A stretch of 64,000 bases of DNA from Rhabdochlamydiaceae bacterium (lineage in GTDB: Bacteria > Chlamydiota > Chlamydiia > Chlamydiales > Rhabdochlamydiaceae). The notes beneath the pieces are model-generated. The model saw only the letters and a program-made list of their open reading frames with translations. It did not search any database and had not been told where the DNA came from. Below are positions 54,030 through 64,000 of the stretch, in pieces. The position numbers and the translations under genes were made by a program. The DNA is taken from assembly GCA_019745395.1 (NCBI GenBank), contig JAIETG010000021.1, positions 25,887 to 89,886 of the forward strand, given 5' to 3'. Position 1 is the first letter of the stretch. Every line of letters begins with the position of its first letter.

Positions 54030-56852
54030 TTACAGTTCTTGTTGTAGGTAAGAGATTTCATAAGCTTGAATGATATCTCCTTCTTTAAAATCGGAAAATC
54101 CTTGAAGAAGGATTCCGCATTCATATCCTTTTTGCACTTCTTTTACATCTTCTTTTACGCGTTTTAAAGAGGCGATAGGACCTTTCCAAATCACTTCTTT
54201 ATTGCGTAGAAGACGAGCGTGATGGTTTCTTTTAATAGTTCCGTCTGTAATTTGACATCCTGCAATATTCCCGAACTGAGAAGATTTGAAGACAGCTTTT
54301 ACTAAAGCTTCCCCAGTTTCATTTTCTTTAGCGAGTTTATCGAGGCAGGAAAGCATGATTTTTTTCACATCATCTACAGCATGATAGATAATATCATGTA
54401 GACAAATAGACACTTTTGTTTGTTTTATCAAGCTTTCTGCATGGCTTTCTATTTTCGTATGAAACCCTAAAATTGTAGCTTTAGATGTGGCTGCAAATTG
54501 GATATCAGATTCAGAGATTTCTCCCACTCCTTCCGATATGAAATTCAAGTCTATTTTCGTAGAAGGAATTTTACGTAAGGAAGTTTTTAATGCTTCTAAA
54601 GAACCTTGAACGTCTGCTTTAAGAATCAGGTTCAGTGTTTTTTTAGATCCAGAATCAGCTTTGTTCTGCAACATGTTCTCTAGAGAAGCTTTTTTGGTTT
54701 GCAGTAAGATGTTCTGTTTTTTGCCTTCATTTCTCTTTTCAGAGATCTCTCTAGCTTCTTTTTCATCTTTAACCACGATAAATTCACTGCCGGCTTCTGG
54801 GAATCCAGAAAGTCCTGTGATTTTTACAGGTGAAGAAGGTCCCGCTTTGAGAAGCTCTTTTCCATGTTCATCATGCATAGTCTTGACACGAGCATAGAAT
54901 TGATCGAAAACTAAAGAATCACCGAGATGAAGAGTTCCATTTTGTACTAAAATGGTTGCTACAGTTCCCAATCCTTTATGCATTTCTGATTCAATAACAG
55001 TACCGCGTGCTCTGGAATTAACGTTTGCTTTGAGTTCCAAGATTTCCGCTTGTAAAGCTAACATTTCTAAAAGTTCTTTAATGCCAGTTCCTGCAGAAGC
55101 GGAGCAATTGACCGTAATGATAGATCCGCCCCAAGCTTCAGGAAGAAGGTCTTGATCCGCTAATTGTCGGTAGACGTTTTCAGCATTAAATGCAGGTTTA
55201 TCACATTTATTTAAAGCGACAAGAATAGGAACATTCGCTTTTTTCGCTTGCTCTATCGCTTCTATTGTTTGTGTTTTAATTCCTTCATCTCCAGCCACGA
55301 CTAGAACGACAATGTCTGTTACATCAGCTCCACGCTCTCTCATCGAAGAAAAAGCTTCATGACCAGGAGTATCCAAAATGGTAAGTTCTCCCACTTGCGT
55401 GTGGCACTTAAAAGCTCCAATATGCTGAGTGATGGCTCCAGCTTCTGTCGAAGCAACATTGGCTTTGCGGATGGTATCTATCAAGCTGGTTTTCCCGTGG
55501 TCAACGTGTCCCATAAAGGTAACCACCGGAGGTCTTAACATGAGAAGTTCAGGAGCAGTTTCTTGGATCTCTTGCTTGATAGTCTTATCTGTTACACGAA
55601 TTCTTTCTTCTTCTGAAGTATCGATTGTGATAGCACAGTCAAACTCATTTCCTAAAAGTTGTACTGTTGTTTCATCGTCGAGAAAATCGTTTAGAGTAAG
55701 AACGACACCTTGCATAAATAGCTTTGCGACAAGCTCCGAAGATTTGAGCTTCATCTCTACCGCGAGATCTTTCAATGTAATTGGAAGGCGAATTTTGAGC
55801 TCTTTTGGACGAATTATTTCATCTACAAATTGCGCTTTATGCTTAATATGCTTTCTTTTTCTCCAAACTTCATCATCAGAAGCTCTGAGTCCTTGTCTAT
55901 CTCGAACGTCAAAAGATTTTCCAATTTCACCCTTTTTCGGGGTTTTTTGGTCTTTTCCTTGAGCAACTTTTTTAGAAAGGTCACCGATAGGTTTTTTGTT
56001 GTAAACTTGATGTTGCTGAGGGATCTCTTTTAAGCTAGGCTCTTTTGCAGGAGGTAGAACAGATCCGCCTTCTCTTCTTACAAAAGGAGGTCTAGTGGCC
56101 GTCATAGGTCTTCTAGGTGGATATCCTCCGGCTCCTCCAGGAGAAGCTGGTCTTGGTGTATAAGGTCTGTCGGAATTTCCTTGATAAGGAGCTCTTGGCT
56201 GGTATCCGCCAGGAGAAGCTGGTCTTGGAGTGTAAGGTCTGTCGGAATTTCCTTGGTAAGGAGCTCTTGGCTGGTAAGGAGGTCTATCAGAGCCTTGTTG
56301 ATAAGGAGGTCTGCTGCCGTAAGGCTCTCTTTCTGAGGCCGGGCGAGGAGTATAGGGTCTGTCGGAATTTCCTTGATAAGGAGCTCTTGGCTGGTAAGGA
56401 GGTCTATCAGAGCCTTGTTGATAAGGTGGTCTGCTACTACCATAAGGTTCTCTTTCTGAAGCCGGCCGAGGAGGCTTTATATGGATATTGCTTTTTCTTT
56501 CAAATCCAGTAATGATCCTTTTTGGAGGAGCTTCAGCTGGTTTTTCTTCTGTTCTTTGAGGAGTTGGGGCAGGTTGTTCCGGAGCTTTATCTACAGGTTT
56601 TTCTGCAGCTACTTTTTCAGGAACAGGGGTTGCCGCTTGGCTAACAGGGCGCTCTTCTTTTTTAGGAGACACAGTAGGAGAAGAAGAAACTGCGGTAGCT
56701 TCTACGGGAAGCGGGGCAGCAGGCGTCTCTACGACTTCCTTAGCAGGAATCTCTTCTGCTTTTTTAGCAGGAGAAGCCTTCTTCGGGAGGTTGAGTTTTA
56801 AAGCCTCTGCGAGTTGCGCATTTTTAATGTTAAGTTTCAGGTTCTTAGCCAA
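54030..56852 (-). CDS. infB: Translation initiation factor IF-2
   Basis: 940 residues. The N-terminal third is Ala/Pro/Glu-rich, then about residues 128-250 consist of imperfect repeats of [18 protein letters not shown] / [20 protein letters not shown]. The IF2_N-like segment [20 protein letters not shown] follows. The GTPase core has G1 GHVDHGKTS at about 448, G3 [18 protein letters not shown] and G4 NKCDKP. Domains II-IV are complete (ending [11 protein letters not shown]). Brings fMet-tRNA to the 30S subunit. Confidence 0.95.
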   Translation of the reverse strand: MAKNLKLNIKNAQLAEALKLNLPKKASPAKKAEEIPAKEVVETPAAPLPVEATAVSSSPTVSPKKEERPVSQAATPVPEKVAAEKPVDKAPEQPAPTPQRTEEKPAEAPPKRIITGFERKSNIHIKPPRPASEREPYGSSRPPYQQGSDRPPYQPRAPYQGNSDRPYTPRPASEREPYGSRPPYQQGSDRPPYQPRAPYQGNSDRPYTPRPASPGGYQPRAPYQGNSDRPYTPRPASPGGAGGYPPRRPMTATRPPFVRREGGSVLPPAKEPSLKEIPQQHQVYNKKPIGDLSKKVAQGKDQKTPKKGEIGKSFDVRDRQGLRASDDEVWRKRKHIKHKAQFVDEIIRPKELKIRLPITLKDLAVEMKLKSSELVAKLFMQGVVLTLNDFLDDETTVQLLGNEFDCAITIDTSEEERIRVTDKTIKQEIQETAPELLMLRPPVVTFMGHVDHGKTSLIDTIRKANVASTEAGAITQHIGAFKCHTQVGELTILDTPGHEAFSSMRERGADVTDIVVLVVAGDEGIKTQTIEAIEQAKKANVPILVALNKCDKPAFNAENVYRQLADQDLLPEAWGGSIITVNCSASAGTGIKELLEMLALQAEILELKANVNSRARGTVIESEMHKGLGTVATILVQNGTLHLGDSLVFDQFYARVKTMHDEHGKELLKAGPSSPVKITGLSGFPEAGSEFIVVKDEKEAREISEKRNEGKKQNILLQTKKASLENMLQNKADSGSKKTLNLILKADVQGSLEALKTSLRKIPSTKIDLNFISEGVGEISESDIQFAATSKATILGFHTKIESHAESLIKQTKVSICLHDIIYHAVDDVKKIMLSCLDKLAKENETGEALVKAVFKSSQFGNIAGCQITDGTIKRNHHARLLRNKEVIWKGPIASLKRVKEDVKEVQKGYECGILLQGFSDFKEGDIIQAYEISYLQQEL
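56102..56470 (-). repeat. Tandem minisatellite inside infB
   Basis: Units of 36-120 bases encoding [30 protein letters not shown] recur two to three times with very few base differences, so units could expand or contract in frame. Intrinsically disordered Arg/Pro/Tyr-rich linker between the N-terminus and the GTPase core. Confidence 0.8.
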
Positions 56853-56855
56853 CGG

Positions 56856-58127
56856 TTACATCCTTTTTTTTCTGATTTGCTCTAAAACGTTTTCCACCAT
56901 TTCCGAGCTAATACCGGAATTTGTCGAGAGTTCTTGAGGGGTTGCGCTGAGTATTTTTCTTAAAGTGTCGTATCCAGAACCTGCTAAGTTTTCAATAATC
57001 AAAGGATTTATTCCTTCAATAGAAAGAGGTAGATCTAGTTCAGGATCTTCTTGAGAGACTATTTGCTCTCTTTCTAACTTCATAACCGCTTGATAATCGC
57101 TCCATTTCTGTACTTGAAGCTCGAGCCCGATAAGCTCTCCGTTTAAGCGAGCGTTAGTTCCTCTTTTTCCTAAAACTGTAGGATAGGTTTCATCATCCAC
57201 GATGATAGAAAGCATTTTTCTATCAGGAAACATTTGGATTTTTTTTGCTTCTATGGGCGCTAAAGCATTCTGCAAAAGTTTTACAGGATCATCTGAATAG
57301 GGCATGATGTCGATTTTTTCATTATTGAGCTCTCGTATGATGTTTTTTACGCGAGTTCCTCGGACCCCTACACAAGCTCCTACAGGATCTACTTTGAAAT
57401 CTGAAGAGCTAACGGCAATTTTGGTCCGATATCCAGCATCTCTGACGATTCTTTCAATAGTAATAGTTCCATCTTTTAGTTCTGGAACTTCCATAAGGAA
57501 AAGCTGTTCAACGAATTCAGGATGGCTTCTAGAAAGAACTACTTCAGCTCCTCCATTTTCAGTGTCTTTTACTTCGTATAACAGAGCTTGAACTCTGTCT
57601 CCGACATTGTATTTTTCTACTTTTGGATAGAAGCGATCGGGTAGAATTCCTTCTACTTTTCCTAAATCGACAATTAAAGTTGCACCTCGAACGACTCTTT
57701 TGACGGTTCCAGAGATGATTTCGTTGATTCGATGACGGTATTCTTCATAAATTACATCTCTTTCTGCTCCCTTGAGCTTTTGAGCAATAATTTGTCTAGC
57801 TGTTTGTGCAGCAATACGACCGAAGTCTGCAGGAGTAACAGTTAGATCAATCCATTGACCAAGTTCGCAGTCAGGATACAATACACGAGCATCTTCCAAA
57901 CTGATTTCTTCATCTGAGATTGTTACAGCATCTACGACTTCTTTTTGAGCTGTTACATCTACAGAGCCTGTTTTGGAGTTGATGGTAACAGAAACATTTA
58001 AGAGATCTTTTACGCTTTTTCTTGCGGCAGCGCGAAGAGCTTCTTCAATGGCGCTAATAATGATATCTCTTTTGATTCCTTTTTCACGCTCAAGATATTC
58101 GAAAATGGCAACTAAATCTTTATTCAT
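56856..58127 (-). CDS. nusA: Transcription termination/antitermination factor NusA
   Basis: 423 residues starting at ATG 58127 (MNKDLVAIFEYLEREKGIKR), the family's usual beginning; the in-frame ATG at 58268 would add 47 residues that fit no NusA. The N-terminal RNA-polymerase-binding domain, an S1 domain (GTVKRVVRGATLIVDLGKVEGILP) and two KH domains (VGACVGVRGTRVKNIIRELNNEKID; RKMLSIIVDDETYPTVLGKRGTNARL) are present, with a short helix-hairpin C-terminus. Ends 4 bases before infB. Confidence 0.93.
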   Translation of the reverse strand: MNKDLVAIFEYLEREKGIKRDIIISAIEEALRAAARKSVKDLLNVSVTINSKTGSVDVTAQKEVVDAVTISDEEISLEDARVLYPDCELGQWIDLTVTPADFGRIAAQTARQIIAQKLKGAERDVIYEEYRHRINEIISGTVKRVVRGATLIVDLGKVEGILPDRFYPKVEKYNVGDRVQALLYEVKDTENGGAEVVLSRSHPEFVEQLFLMEVPELKDGTITIERIVRDAGYRTKIAVSSSDFKVDPVGACVGVRGTRVKNIIRELNNEKIDIMPYSDDPVKLLQNALAPIEAKKIQMFPDRKMLSIIVDDETYPTVLGKRGTNARLNGELIGLELQVQKWSDYQAVMKLEREQIVSQEDPELDLPLSIEGINPLIIENLAGSGYDTLRKILSATPQELSTNSGISSEMVENVLEQIRKKRM

Positions 58128-58260
58128 AAAATTAGACGAGAAATAAACCTCTGATTTTGATTCAAAGAGGGAATCTCGTTCTCCTTTTGTTAAGTTCCAA
58201 AAAACGGGAGGGATTTTCCGATCTCCCGGCGGAGCCCTAGAAGGGCTTGATTTTACAATT

Positions 58261-58298
58261 CTAGGCAATTCTCAAAAAAGCTTTCAAGAATTGCCTAG
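58261..58298. terminator. Strong hairpin between rpsA and nusA
   Basis: Perfect 12-bp inverted repeat CTAGGCAATTCT (58261-58272) / AGAATTGCCTAG (58287-58298) with a 14-base loop. There is no U-tract on the minus strand after it, so it may be an RNA-processing or attenuation element rather than a simple terminator. Confidence 0.55.
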
Positions 58299-58334
58299 TG
58301 GACTTTCTCTTTTTTCTAAAGAGGAGAGAGAGTA

Positions 58335-60143
58335 TTACTCCTCGCTTTCCTTAGATTCTTCTTTCTTTTTCTTTTTAGTTGTGGCTGGAGCCGCTTCATC
58401 TTCTGCTGGGGATTCCACTTCTTCTTTTTTCTTCTTCTTAGCAGCAGGTTTAGAAGTTCCTACAACAATGTCATCTCGATTGCACTGATTTTCATCGATC
58501 ATTTGCTCTTTCATAGATAGAGCAATTTTTTTGTGCTCAGCATCTAGTTTGATAACTTTTGCTCTAATGACATCGCCTTTATTGACAACTTCTTCGATTT
58601 TCCCAAAAGGTTCATCAGAAATTTCAGTTACATGGACTAATGCTTCAATACCGTTTGATAACTCTACAAAAGCTCCAAATGCTGTAATCTTAGATACGAC
58701 ACCTTCAACTACACTTCCTGCAGGAATTCTTTTTTCAATAGATTCCCAAGGGTTGGCGCTGAGTTGTTTGACTCCAAGAGTGATTTTCTTGCTTTCTTTA
58801 TCGACAGAAAGAACTACAGACTCTACTATATCGCCCTTTTTCATAACTTCAGAAGGGTGGGAAACTTTTTTGATCCAGCTTAGATCAGAAATGTGGATAA
58901 GACCATCAATGCCGGGTTCTAGCTCAACAAAAGCTCCATAATTAGTCAAGTTGCGGATTTCAGCTTGAACACTGCTTCCGATTGGATACTTTCCTTCGAC
59001 ATTATCCCATGGGTTTTTTTCTGTTTGTTTTATCCCTAAAGATATTTTACCTTCTTCTTTTTGAATAGAGAGAACAACAGCTAGCACTTCGTCTCCCTTT
59101 TTTACAACTTCAGTAGGATCGCCTACGTTTTTCACCCAAGACATTTCGGAGACGTGAATCAATCCTTCAATTCCAGGTTCGATTTCAATAAAAGCTCCAT
59201 ATGGAACTAAATTGACGATTTTCCCGTGGACTTTAGTCCCGATAGGATATTTCTGTTCAATCTCTTCCCATGGATTACTTTCTTTTTGCTTCATTCCTAA
59301 AGCTACACGACCTTTTTCTTTGTCGAGATGTAAGATTACAACTTCTAATTCTTGTCCTAGCTGAACCATTTCGGAAGGATGTTTAATACGCTTCCATGTC
59401 ATGTCTGTAATGTGGAGGAGTCCATCAATTCCATCTAAGTCGAGGAATACTCCGAAATCCGTAATGTTTTTTACAACACCAACACGAACTTCACCTTCTT
59501 GAATGTTTCCGAGTAGTTCTGCTTTTCTGGAGATTCTTTCCTCTTCCAAAATTTCTCGGCGAGAAACGACAATATTTTTTCTTTCCCCGTTGATTTTGAG
59601 GATTTTAAAGTCGAATTCGTGGCCGATGTATTCGTCGAGGTTTTTAATGCGCTTGTTGTCAATTTGAGAGCCGGGGAGGAAAGCTTCCATTCCGATATCA
59701 ACCATGAGGCCGCCTTTGACCTTGCGCATGACTTTTCCTCGGATGATCGATCCTTCGTTACAATTAGTGCTGATATGCTCCCATTGTCTTTGTCTTTTAG
59801 CTTTTTCCCGAGAAAGAACGATTTGGCCATCTTCGCCTTCTGTCTGGTCGAGATACACTTCACATTCACTTCCCAAAATTAGTTCATTAGTCGAAAATTC
59901 ACCATTAGGTACAAGACCTTCTGATTTTAAACCTACGTCAATTACTGCAAAGTCTTTTGTTAGCTCTACGATGCGGCCATTAAGGATTTGACCTGAGCTC
60001 ATAGAAGAAATACTTCCTTCTTTAGAGTCTTCTTCTTTGCATTTTAGTAATTTTTTGAATTGATTGGCGTCTTCTTCATTGTAACCGACGTCATCGATCA
60101 TGTTGCTGATTTCATTCCAATCGTGTTTTGGGTTTGCGGGCAT
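58335..60143 (-). CDS. rpsA: 30S ribosomal protein S1
   Basis: 602 residues with six S1 (OB-fold) domains, for example [111 protein letters not shown]. The C-terminus is a Lys/Glu-rich tail ([13 protein letters not shown]). Binds mRNA leaders for translation initiation. CAGGAG precedes the ATG on the minus strand. Heads the nusA-infB-rbfA-truB run. Confidence 0.95.
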   Translation of the reverse strand: MPANPKHDWNEISNMIDDVGYNEEDANQFKKLLKCKEEDSKEGSISSMSSGQILNGRIVELTKDFAVIDVGLKSEGLVPNGEFSTNELILGSECEVYLDQTEGEDGQIVLSREKAKRQRQWEHISTNCNEGSIIRGKVMRKVKGGLMVDIGMEAFLPGSQIDNKRIKNLDEYIGHEFDFKILKINGERKNIVVSRREILEEERISRKAELLGNIQEGEVRVGVVKNITDFGVFLDLDGIDGLLHITDMTWKRIKHPSEMVQLGQELEVVILHLDKEKGRVALGMKQKESNPWEEIEQKYPIGTKVHGKIVNLVPYGAFIEIEPGIEGLIHVSEMSWVKNVGDPTEVVKKGDEVLAVVLSIQKEEGKISLGIKQTEKNPWDNVEGKYPIGSSVQAEIRNLTNYGAFVELEPGIDGLIHISDLSWIKKVSHPSEVMKKGDIVESVVLSVDKESKKITLGVKQLSANPWESIEKRIPAGSVVEGVVSKITAFGAFVELSNGIEALVHVTEISDEPFGKIEEVVNKGDVIRAKVIKLDAEHKKIALSMKEQMIDENQCNRDDIVVGTSKPAAKKKKKEEVESPAEDEAAPATTKKKKKEESKESEE

Positions 60144-60340
60144 GTTAAGGGTTTCTCCTGATGTTTACGTTCAAAGGGAGGAGTCTAACAAGCATTATGT
60201 AAAAAATCAATGCTCTTTTTTGAAGAATCCTTACTTGCGACTTTGTGAAAACATATTTTCTTTTTTTCACCTTTCTTTCCTGAGTGGAAATGGATTATAG
60301 TGACCGTTAGTTTTAGCATATCAAAATTTTGAGAGAGTCT

Positions 60341-61129
60341 ATGGCTACATTAGTCATGAAATTTGGGGGAGCGGCCTTGAGCAGCCCCGATCAGTTTCCT
60401 CGGATTGCAGATCTGATTGCTCATAGGCATGAAACTTATAAAAATATAGTTGTAGTTGTCAGTGCGATGGGAGATACGACTAATCAATTATTGAATTTAG
60501 CTAGACAAGTGCATCCGTCTCCACCTAGGAGAGAGCAAGATATGTTGGTTTCTGTCGGAGAGCGAATTAGTATGGCACTCCTTGCTATGGCCCTTTCTCT
60601 GAAGGGAAAAGAGGCGATTAGTCTTACAGGAAGTCAGTCTGGTATTGTTACAACCCAAGAGCACTCTGAAGCGAAAATTATAGATGTGCGCCCAGGAAGG
60701 ATCTTAAAGCATTGGGAAGAAGGAAGAATTGTCATTGTTGCGGGATTTCAAGGGGTTAGTAAGTATGGGGAAATTACCACTTTAGGTCGTGGTGGCTCTG
60801 ATACCTCTGCAGTTGCTCTTGGGGCAGCTCTTAAAGCTGATAAAGTAGAATTTTTCAAAGATGTAGATGGTGTGTATTCAGAAGATCCTAAAAATAAGTT
60901 AGATGCGAAAAAATTCTCTTATCTTACCTATACTGATGCATTAGCCATTCTTCAGAAAGGAGCTAAAATTCTTCACATGCGCTCTGTTGAGCTTGCTCAA
61001 AAAAATGAATTACCCCTTCATGTCCTGTCTTTTGCACAGAGTTTCGATTCAGCTCAAGGGACCTGGATTGGACTTAAAGAGGCTCGAGTAAAGGTTGTTC
61101 CAGTTTATGAGGGAGATTTGGTTATATGA
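60341..61129 (+). CDS. Aspartokinase catalytic domain without ACT domains
   Basis: 262 residues from ATG 60341 (AGAGAG upstream; a TTG at 60329 is also in frame). Amino-acid-kinase fold: VMKFGGAALSS (KFGG), SVGERISMALLAMAL, TTLGRGGSDTSAVALGAAL, FFKDVDGVYSEDPK and LHMRSVELA fit aspartokinase closely. Usual aspartokinases have about 400 residues with two C-terminal ACT domains for lysine/threonine feedback; these are missing. Forms aspartyl phosphate for lysine/diaminopimelate synthesis. Its stop overlaps the next start (ATGA). Confidence 0.85.
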   Translation: MATLVMKFGGAALSSPDQFPRIADLIAHRHETYKNIVVVVSAMGDTTNQLLNLARQVHPSPPRREQDMLVSVGERISMALLAMALSLKGKEAISLTGSQSGIVTTQEHSEAKIIDVRPGRILKHWEEGRIVIVAGFQGVSKYGEITTLGRGGSDTSAVALGAALKADKVEFFKDVDGVYSEDPKNKLDAKKFSYLTYTDALAILQKGAKILHMRSVELAQKNELPLHVLSFAQSFDSAQGTWIGLKEARVKVVPVYEGDLVI

Positions 61130-63027
61130 GTACATTTTCTCCTTGGGAAATAATCCCTCATGGTTTTGGCAACTCAGGTCATAGCCATCTGCTGCAGGCT
61201 CTTATTCGTAGAGGTTTGAAAAAAGTCCTTCATTCACAAGAGGAAGAATTTTTAGCTGCTTTGCCTCTTGTAGATATGGAAGTATTTCCAGGAGAAATGC
61301 AAACTTGTTCTCTTTCTTTAATTTGTCGGTTTTCTCCAGGGGTTGAAAAGTTTTTTTCTGAGATGTTAGCTAGGTGGCTTTTGCCTGAGAATCGGATTGT
61401 GTCTGATTTTTTTCTTCATACAACTTTTTCTTTTGCTCAAGCTCCTTTAGGCAAATTTTCTTTTTGTGAAATGAGATTTTCTTTTTCTAACGAATATGAT
61501 GCGGAAGGGATTCGGAAAAGCTTTTCTCAACTTGCCTCGGAAATTAAGCTGGGTGCCGTTTCTCCTTATCAGGCTCATAAAATTTTAGAGCATAGAGGTC
61601 TTTTCTCTTCAGAGAAAAATTCTTTAATTCGAGAAAGGGTGGCTTCCTTAATTCATAGGAGGCCAGAGGATTTTGATTATGATATTTTTGGCCAGATGCA
61701 ACATTTTTTTCTATCCTGCCGAGAAGATTTCAAGCAAATCCGTGAGCATGCGCATTTGAGTCGAATTGTGTACGTTTTTTATCTGTTTAGAAGAAGATTG
61801 CGCAAGGTAACGGAAAAAGCGCCAGATAAAAGGCATGTTAGCTTTAAAGTTGGTCAAATTAGGTTGCATCAGCCTTTTGGCCCTCAAAGAGTTCTGAGTG
61901 TTTTTATTGGGATAAACTTCCTGAAAAAGCATGAGCTTTTTGAAGAAAGGCATGTAATAAGGGCTCTTCAAGAGCATTTGCCAGACGCAACTCTTGTTCA
62001 GGGGTCGTTATTCGTGTACTTGCATAAAGAAGAAGGGATTCAAGTTTTGTATTTAGAGATACAAAAGCAAAATGGGCATCCATTCTCTGCTGAAGAAATG
62101 CAGAAGTTAAGAAAGCAATTTCCTAACACTTTAGAGCATCAAGTTGAAAAGCTTATGCCGGCTCTTTTCATGCCTCGCAATGAAGAAGAGGTTATGAAAA
62201 ATATCATACGTTTGTCTCAGGAGCTCAAATATCTCAAAGATATTCCTCAAGTCTTTATTTCTTTTGAAGAGCAAACGGATGTTGAGCTTACCTTTACTGT
62301 GGTTTTGCTTCGGGTTCTTTTAGATGCATCTCCCCCTTTAAGAGACCTTTTCTTGAAGAAATCCTCTCGATATGTGTTTGTAGAAGATCGAGTTAAAAAT
62401 GTAGGTTTGATGCGGGGAAAGTATCCTAAAGAGGCTACAGTATTTAGATTGAAGCTGTCTAAAGCTTTTTATGTGAGATCCAATCATTCTGTAGATCTTC
62501 TCAAAGCTCGAGAGGCGGTCTCTCAATCTATTCAAGAAGCTATCGGCGAATTTCGGGACTATAATGGCGGTATGATTGCCAAACAATCAGAAAACTTACG
62601 AGCTTTGAAGACTCTCGTTCTTTCTAGTACAGTAAAAGAAGAGGTGGAGTTAGAAGAGTTTTTTCATTCTATACATCCTATAGAGATGCGAGCTGTAGTA
62701 GAGCCCTCACTTCTAAAAACATTTTACGAGCTTTGGCAGAAAATTGTAGAAGTGGAAGAAGAGATTCCCTTAGATTTTTCTTTTCGCATAGAAAAAGAGG
62801 GTATTGCTTTTATGACTCGCTTTATGGAAGAAGAGATCCATACAGCTCTCTTCGAGGGAGTAAAAGAGTTGCAGCTTAGTTCGTCTAAATGGGTCTTTTT
62901 TTCTATGAAAAAACGATCTGTTTCCTACTTAGGTTTCCTTCTTTTAGGAGTCGAATTTCCTAAAGGAGAGCAGCTTTTAGATCATATACAGAAATTGCAG
63001 AATCATTTTTGTTTTTCTGCGAGCTAA
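61126..63027 (+). CDS. 633-residue conserved-looking protein of unknown function
   Basis: No signal peptide or TM segment, no domain I recognise. Mixed alpha/beta with many Phe, Arg and Glu. Some parts read as repeated blocks: LSLICRFSPGVEKFFSEMLARWLLP near 65-90 and LTFTVVLLRVLLDASPPLRDLFL near 390-410, and QVEKLMPALFMPRNEEEVMKNI. Translation is coupled to the aspartokinase by a 4-base overlap, which suggests shared expression but not necessarily a shared pathway. Confidence 0.75.
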   Translation: MSTFSPWEIIPHGFGNSGHSHLLQALIRRGLKKVLHSQEEEFLAALPLVDMEVFPGEMQTCSLSLICRFSPGVEKFFSEMLARWLLPENRIVSDFFLHTTFSFAQAPLGKFSFCEMRFSFSNEYDAEGIRKSFSQLASEIKLGAVSPYQAHKILEHRGLFSSEKNSLIRERVASLIHRRPEDFDYDIFGQMQHFFLSCREDFKQIREHAHLSRIVYVFYLFRRRLRKVTEKAPDKRHVSFKVGQIRLHQPFGPQRVLSVFIGINFLKKHELFEERHVIRALQEHLPDATLVQGSLFVYLHKEEGIQVLYLEIQKQNGHPFSAEEMQKLRKQFPNTLEHQVEKLMPALFMPRNEEEVMKNIIRLSQELKYLKDIPQVFISFEEQTDVELTFTVVLLRVLLDASPPLRDLFLKKSSRYVFVEDRVKNVGLMRGKYPKEATVFRLKLSKAFYVRSNHSVDLLKAREAVSQSIQEAIGEFRDYNGGMIAKQSENLRALKTLVLSSTVKEEVELEEFFHSIHPIEMRAVVEPSLLKTFYELWQKIVEVEEEIPLDFSFRIEKEGIAFMTRFMEEEIHTALFEGVKELQLSSSKWVFFSMKKRSVSYLGFLLLGVEFPKGEQLLDHIQKLQNHFCFSAS

Positions 63028-63042
63028 AAAACTTATCTGAAA

Positions 63043-63714
63043 TTAAGTCTCGATATTAGTGGGTGGGTAGATGATTTTGAGAGCTGGAGCTTGTTCGAAG
63101 CTTTGCTGTGCCCAGAGAACATCCTCATGTGTGAGCTTTCGAAACGATACAGGATTATCTTGTAAAGGATCGTAGGTTGAAATTTCTCCCGAGCGTGTGT
63201 CTAGAGCTAGGCTTTTAGAATCTTCTGTCTCTGAGTGCAGAGGATTATTTGATTTAAAAGAAAAAGAGAGGTTTGGTTCTACGCAAAGTGAATAAAGAGA
63301 TTTAATTGTTCTAAATATGTTTTCTGAGGTGACGCAGCCTTTGATGCCCCCAGATAAAAATAAAGAAATATTCGTATTTCCAGTTCCAAAATACTTTTTG
63401 ATGATCTGCGTGATTTTTCTGTAACTGCAAATGACTTCTTGGTAGCAGCTGAAATGCGCTATAAATCCTGCCTTAAATTTTGAATTATATCCTGCCATAA
63501 TGATGCAGGGGCCAGCGCCGTAAGAAGCGAGGATGGGTTTTGCGTCATAAGCAGAGGAAAAAGCCATTTCAGCTTGAAATACTTCTACAAAAGGGTTTTT
63601 TATAAAAACCCTGAAGAAGGTAGGGGCGAGGATCTGTCTATTTTCAGTCGATTTTTTAGATTCGTAATTTCTAATTATTAGGCTGTTTTCTTCTGATTTT
63701 ACGTTCCGTATCAT
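63043..63714 (-). CDS. Protein with a CheD-like deamidase signature
   Basis: 223 residues, no Sec signal. The segment ILASYGAGPCIIMAGYN...GFIAHF places C70 and H87 exactly 17 residues apart, with S64 six residues before the Cys. In CheD the catalytic residues are Thr-Cys-His with the same spacings (T. maritima T21, C27, H44). SLFLSGGIKGC (118-127) resembles the VFGGA strand of CheD. CheD deamidates receptor glutamines; the same fold is used by CNF- and BLF1-type toxins. No chemotaxis genes are nearby, and chlamydiae lack receptors, so a host-directed or novel role is possible. Convergent with the 633-residue gene, 15 bases apart. Confidence 0.5.
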   Translation of the reverse strand: MIRNVKSEENSLIIRNYESKKSTENRQILAPTFFRVFIKNPFVEVFQAEMAFSSAYDAKPILASYGAGPCIIMAGYNSKFKAGFIAHFSCYQEVICSYRKITQIIKKYFGTGNTNISLFLSGGIKGCVTSENIFRTIKSLYSLCVEPNLSFSFKSNNPLHSETEDSKSLALDTRSGEISTYDPLQDNPVSFRKLTHEDVLWAQQSFEQAPALKIIYPPTNIET

Positions 63715-64000
63715 TTTTTCTTTTTATGTTAAATTAAGTTTTATATTAATTTTATTCGTATTTGTTTTTTATTTCAATTAATTATTTATTGGTTTATTTG
63801 TCGTTTAAATGAGTGTATTGGTTCTCTGTACAGGACAAAAAAACTCCAACTCTCCTAACATGCTAATTCACAAGTCGTTAGCAGCTTGACAATTTTCAGG
63901 AATTCGCGCATTCTCTTCTCTATGAAGAGGATAGCTGATCTAAAGTAGTCTAATCCTAGCCGAAATAAGCTTTTAGACATCCGACCATGGTTCTTTTTAG
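63715..64000. other. Right-edge stretch with no gene seen
   Basis: 286 AT-rich bases after the start of the CheD-like gene. No frame, hairpin or RNA gene is supported. Confidence 0.4.

Noticed and set aside
58128..58268. 47-residue N-terminal extension of NusA
   Set aside because: MNKDLVAIFEYLEREKG is the family's normal start; the extension overlaps the rpsA-nusA hairpin region and is not protein-like.

Overview
The window looks like chromosomal DNA of a member of the phylum Chlamydiota outside the family Chlamydiaceae. This rests on gene content and order. The cell-wall run murF-mraY-murD-(LysM protein)-ftsW-murG-murC-ftsQ (26184-35178) and the run rpsA-nusA-infB-rbfA-truB (60143-52944, minus strand) follow the chlamydial arrangement. 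There are also Pmp-like autotransporters with GGAI and FxxN motifs, small bilobed-hydrophobic Inc-like proteins, a GroEL gene with no groES beside it, and a Lys/Ala-rich histone-like protein. Features that argue against Chlamydiaceae are a stand-alone murC (not fused to ddl), a menB gene of the classical menaquinone pathway, and accessory secreted and LRR proteins. No genus is assigned.

Layout: 1-3485 holds the start of dnaX (leaving the left edge) and a PgpH-type 7TM-HD phosphodiesterase. 3486-7980 is an AT-rich accessory island with Cys-rich secreted proteins around an orphan zeta-toxin-like kinase. Its two outer secreted genes are paralogues, and one of them carries an amber codon just after its signal peptide. 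8115-13715 is a minus-strand housekeeping block (SDR, phosphosugar mutase, DUF4143 ATPase, YkgJ-like protein, metallophosphoesterase). 13868-17885 contains an Inc-like protein, a histone-like protein, a broken small gene, groEL behind a CIRCE-like operator, rsmI and tRNA-Cys. 17944-24703 has a large unknown helical protein, a decayed DUF3638-like gene and an OPT-family oligopeptide transporter.

25221-26105 encodes a candidate kinase-fold protein and is followed by the peptidoglycan/division operon (26184-35178). 35264-40476 holds a periplasmic GDPD, a nucleoside-hydrolase-like protein, a YdfG-type SDR, a DUF892 protein and an alpha/beta hydrolase. 40987-47946 contains two tandem autotransporters with polyglycine passengers and an identical 3' segment of about 1.43 kb. 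48012-50216 holds two tandem LRR proteins. 50748-52831 holds a small membrane protein, menB and a glycine-rich membrane protein. 52944-60143 is the translation/transcription block. 60341-63027 is a translationally coupled pair, an ACT-less aspartokinase and a 633-residue unknown. 63043-63714 encodes a protein with a CheD-like deamidase signature.

The most interesting items are the CheD-like protein, the gene-converted autotransporter pair, the candidate kinase-fold protein, the tandem LRR pair, and several genes caught decaying by single stops or a homopolymer frameshift. All homology statements come from motif recognition by eye; no database search was run.
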